The notes beneath the pieces were generated by a model that ran no database searches, was not told the origin of the DNA, and was given only the letters and a program-made list of their open reading frames with translations. From JBEIUL01 sp044356865 (GTDB lineage Bacteria > Planctomycetota > Phycisphaerae > Phycisphaerales > SM1A02), in assembly GCA_044356865.1 (NCBI GenBank), contig JBIKVN010000181.1:1-6814 (forward strand): a DNA stretch of 6,814 bases, in the 5' to 3' direction. Numbering within the stretch: the stretch's first letter is position 1; each line of letters opens with the position of its first letter. Below are positions 4,077 through 6,814 of this stretch, in pieces. Both the position numbers and the translations under genes were made by a program.

Positions 4077-6814
4077 AGAAGTCAAGCTGGAGGGAAAGGC
4101 CGAAGGCGAAGTCGACGCCGGCGGTGTAGGAACTGTTGAGCACGTCGCCCGAAATGTACTGCGAGCGATAGACGGTCTGGATCTCGGGGTTCAGCAGGTT
4201 CTTGGCCTGGAAGAAGAACTTGAAGCCGGGCAGGAACAGCTCCTGCTGGAGCGTGAAGTTCAAGGTCCCGATCGGCAGCGCGTAGACGTCGGGCACGTAG
4301 GCGATGAACGGCTGGTCCTTGTAGCCGGCGCCCTCGACGAGCGTGTCGCCGGTCAGGCTGTAGAAGAGCCCGAACTGGGTGCCGGTCTCGACGAGATCCT
4401 GCGTGAAGTAGATGTTGAAGAGGTACTCGGGCGTGTTCGTCATGTCCCGGCTGGTCGTCGGGAACCCGATCGCGGCCAGCTCCTGCGACAGCGACCCCGG
4501 CCCCGTCGGCAGGTCGACCGACGCGTCCATGAGGGTGGTGTTCATGCCCGCCTTGAAGCCGGTCATCCAGTCGGCCACCGTCGAGAAGTCCTGCCGCAGG
4601 TCGATCTCGATGCCGTTGATCGTGCCCTTCGGATAGTTCTGCACCGTGGTGTAGGTGAACTCCGGGGCGACCTCCTGGACGGTCTCGATCGGATCGGTGA
4701 TCTCCTTGTAGAACCACGAGAACGAGATCAGGCCGCCCTCGAACGGCGTGAGGTCGAGCCGCACGTCCCAGTTCTGGAGCTCGCTCATCGTGAGGTCGGG
4801 GTTCCCGATGAAGATCGGGCCGCCGAGGAATTCCTGCTGGAGGATGGGGCTGAGCTCGCGGAAGGTCTGGCGGGCCACGGTCTGGGTGTACGAGCCCCGG
4901 AGGGTGAGCCACTCGAGGGCTTCCCATTCGAAGGCGATCGCGGGCAGCACGTCGTCCTGCGAGTAGTCGACGTTGGCCGACTCGTTGAAGGCGATCGGCG
5001 TGGTCGCCCCGGGCGGGAAGTACGGGGCGTCGGGTTCCGGATCGTTGACGATGCTGAGGAAGGTGTTCTCGAAACGCACGCCGCCGACGAGCTTGAAGGT
5101 CTCGACGATGGGCAGGTCGGCCATCAGGTAGACCGCATCGATCCGCTGCTCGCCCTGGTAGTTCACGTCGACGAAGGGCGGACCGTCGTCGATCGGGTGG
5201 TCCTGCGACGGGAAGACCTGGCTCCAGTACTCGTTCCAGTCCCCCTCCCAGGTCCCGTTCGGGTCGCCGTTGTTGGCGAACGTCTCCTGGGTGTAGGTCC
5301 GCGAGGTCTGGTCGTTGAAGTAGCCGGTCTTGAGGTAGCCCTCGCTGTCGGACCACTGCTTGAACGGCAGGGTCGCGTTGAAGGCCCACTGGGTGCTGTC
5401 CTCGTCGATCTCCTTCCAGATCCGCTGCAGCCAGCCGAGGTTGAAATTGGCGGCCGGGCGGTAGCCCTGCCAATACGCCGGCAGGGTGAAGTCCGGCAAG
5501 AGCTCCTGGTCCGCGACCCACGAGGCCCCGAACTGGGTCTTGTCGGGCTGGTCGAGGCTGGCCGAGCTGAGCGAAACGGTCCAGTCGAACTTCGGGGCGA
5601 GGAAGATCTCGCCGTCGCCGAGGAAGTCGAGGGTGTGGTCGCCGTTCAGGATGACGGTGCTCGTCTCGCGCTCGGTGTAGTCGAGGGTCTCGAGCCGCAG
5701 CCACGGCGCGGTGTTCACCTCGTTGCCGGTCGAGCCGGGACTGCCCGGGACCGCCGGGTCGTATCCGGGGAAGTAGAACTCCTTGCCGCGGGTGTCCTCG
5801 GCCAGCGTCGCGGTGTCGTCGGTGCTGCGGGTGTAGAGGTAGGTTCCCCGGACCTCGTGGTTCTCGGTCTCGATCCCGAAGGTGCCGAGCCCGCCCCACT
5901 GCACCGACTGGGTGCTCTGCTCGACATCCAGCAGCTCGGTGTAGAAAGCAGGCGGATCGCCTGGCTCGTACTGCAGCTGCTGCGGCGTCATCGGGTTTCC
6001 GGGGCCGGGCCCGAGCACCCAGAGCGAATCGTCGACGCCGTTGTCGAAGTAGCTCGTGTCGCGCTCGTAGAAGAAGCTGGCGAATCCGCCGACCCGGACG
6101 TCGTCGTCGAGATCCCACTTCCCGCCGCCCGAGAGCGACCACTTGTAGTCGAGAGCGGGCAGCGAACCGAACCCGACCCCGTCCGGTCCGGGCCAATTGG
6201 TTTCGACCGGCGCCGGGATGTCGCGGCGGCCGCCGTCGGAGCCCCAGGTCGAGATGCCGTTGGGATCGAGCACCGCCGAGTTCCCCGCCCCGGCGACCTG
6301 CGAGTTGAACCCGACCTGCGACTTGAACTGGATCTGGGTCTGTTCGGGGATGCCCTTGAGCACCACGTTCACCGAGCCACCCGAGCTGTCGCCCTGCTGG
6401 TCAGGCGTGAAGGTCTTGGTGACGTTCACGCTCTGGATCACCGCCGAGGGGAACTGGTCGAGCTGGACGGCCCGTTTCTCCTCGTCGGCGGTCGGGATGC
6501 GGACGCCGTTCAGGAGCGCCGTCACGTAGCGGTCGGGCAGACCGCGGATGACCGCGAACTTGCCGTCCTCGACGCTGGCGCCCGACACGAGGACCAGGGC
6601 CGCCGCGGCGTCGCTCGCCCCGGCCCGGTTGATGAGTTCCGAGCTCACCGAATCAAGCAGCGCCGGACTCTCGAGCCGGAGCTTCAACTGGAAGCTCTCG
6701 GTGCCGGCGATCGGCACCTCCTGGACGATGAACTCGTCCATGTCGGCGAACTCGCCCGAGATCGTGCCGTCGACGTCGACCGCTCCCCGCTCGGGCACGG
6801 TGACCGGCGGGGCG
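4075..6814 (-). CDS. TonB-dependent outer-membrane receptor, N-terminus cut by window edge
   Basis: Outer-membrane beta-barrel that imports a ligand when its plug is pulled by TonB. The frame stays open to the right edge, so the start, signal peptide and any N-terminal domain are missing; about 912 residues are visible. The GTG at 6796-6798 is only an internal valine. A stretch matching a TonB box (DEFIVQEV) lies at about 6709-6741. The plug follows at about 6345-6670, with the hallmarks VIRGLPDRYV, LNGVRIPTADEEKRA, LDQFPSAVI and SGGSVNVVLKG. The rest alternates aromatic and polar residues like beta-strands. It includes the late-barrel signature RGSYTQTVARQTFREL, then GNPDLTMSEL and SWFYKEI, and ends in Phe (LSLQLDF), the usual terminal aromatic for barrel assembly. 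It is the first visible gene of the operon, seven bases before the DUF3450 gene. Family assignment is firm. Cargo (siderophore, heme, glycan or other) cannot be read from sequence, since no enzyme or periplasmic binding protein is adjacent. Confidence 0.95.
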   Translation of the reverse strand, partial: APPVTVPERGAVDVDGTISGEFADMDEFIVQEVPIAGTESFQLKLRLESPALLDSVSSELINRAGASDAAAALVLVSGASVEDGKFAVIRGLPDRYVTALLNGVRIPTADEEKRAVQLDQFPSAVIQSVNVTKTFTPDQQGDSSGGSVNVVLKGIPEQTQIQFKSQVGFNSQVAGAGNSAVLDPNGISTWGSDGGRRDIPAPVETNWPGPDGVGFGSLPALDYKWSLSGGGKWDLDDDVRVGGFASFFYERDTSYFDNGVDDSLWVLGPGPGNPMTPQQLQYEPGDPPAFYTELLDVEQSTQSVQWGGLGTFGIETENHEVRGTYLYTRSTDDTATLAEDTRGKEFYFPGYDPAVPGSPGSTGNEVNTAPWLRLETLDYTERETSTVILNGDHTLDFLGDGEIFLAPKFDWTVSLSSASLDQPDKTQFGASWVADQELLPDFTLPAYWQGYRPAANFNLGWLQRIWKEIDEDSTQWAFNATLPFKQWSDSEGYLKTGYFNDQTSRTYTQETFANNGDPNGTWEGDWNEYWSQVFPSQDHPIDDGPPFVDVNYQGEQRIDAVYLMADLPIVETFKLVGGVRFENTFLSIVNDPEPDAPYFPPGATTPIAFNESANVDYSQDDVLPAIAFEWEALEWLTLRGSYTQTVARQTFRELSPILQQEFLGGPIFIGNPDLTMSELQNWDVRLDLTPFEGGLISFSWFYKEITDPIETVQEVAPEFTYTTVQNYPKGTINGIEIDLRQDFSTVADWMTGFKAGMNTTLMDASVDLPTGPGSLSQELAAIGFPTTSRDMTNTPEYLFNIYFTQDLVETGTQFGLFYSLTGDTLVEGAGYKDQPFIAYVPDVYALPIGTLNFTLQQELFLPGFKFFFQAKNLLNPEIQTVYRSQYISGDVLNSSYTAGVDFAFGLSLQLDF

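Noticed and set aside
657..4077. All five visible stops are TGA, hinting at a non-standard code
   Set aside because: TGA is the expected stop in GC-rich genomes, no gene here needs TGA as tryptophan, and conserved Trp residues are encoded by TGG.
4068..4085. TTG start for the DUF3450 protein six codons upstream
   Set aside because: It would overlap the receptor end, lacks a ribosome site, and adds six residues ahead of a well-formed signal peptide start.
4082..6196. A 704-codon minus-strand frame overlapping the receptor
   Set aside because: It is a frame-shifted shadow of the receptor gene with Arg/Pro-rich composition and no recognisable domain.

Overview
The window is a GC-rich (by eye roughly two-thirds G+C) bacterial segment. 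It is filled by one tightly packed gene train on the minus strand, read from right to left. Codon use is strongly biased to G or C in third position, and all five visible stop codons are TGA. The proteins are those of a diderm (outer-membrane) bacterium. The receptor family and the gene set look most like operons I associate with Planctomycetota, Verrucomicrobiota or Lentisphaerota, with similar sets in marine Gammaproteobacteria. No phylogenetic marker is present, so the phylum is an inference.

Layout in order of transcription: (1) a TonB-dependent outer-membrane receptor (6814-4075, N-terminus cut by the right edge); (2) a secreted coiled-coil DUF3450-type protein (4067-3303); (3) a large MotA/TolQ/ExbB proton-channel protein with a signal peptide and a periplasmic coiled-coil extension, TtpC-like (3280-1805); (4) a compact ExbB (1777-1073); (5) ExbD (1070-657); (6) a short TonB (652 to the left edge, last residues cut). 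Gaps are 7, 22, 27, 2 and 4 bases, and Shine-Dalgarno-like sequences often sit inside the end of the preceding gene. There is no room for an internal promoter or terminator, so a single co-transcribed, translationally coupled operon is likely. Both operon ends lie outside the window.

Taken together the genes encode an outer-membrane importer and its own energy-transducing complex. ExbB and ExbD, with the TtpC-like second channel protein, would use the proton gradient to drive TonB. TonB would pull on the receptor plug to import an unidentified ligand. DUF3450 and the TtpC-like extension are both periplasmic coiled-coil proteins and may help a short TonB reach the outer membrane. This resembles the TonB2-TtpC systems known from Vibrio. 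Nothing in the window identifies the cargo. No stretch over 300 bases lacks a gene, and I saw no RNA gene, mobile element, CRISPR array or terminator.
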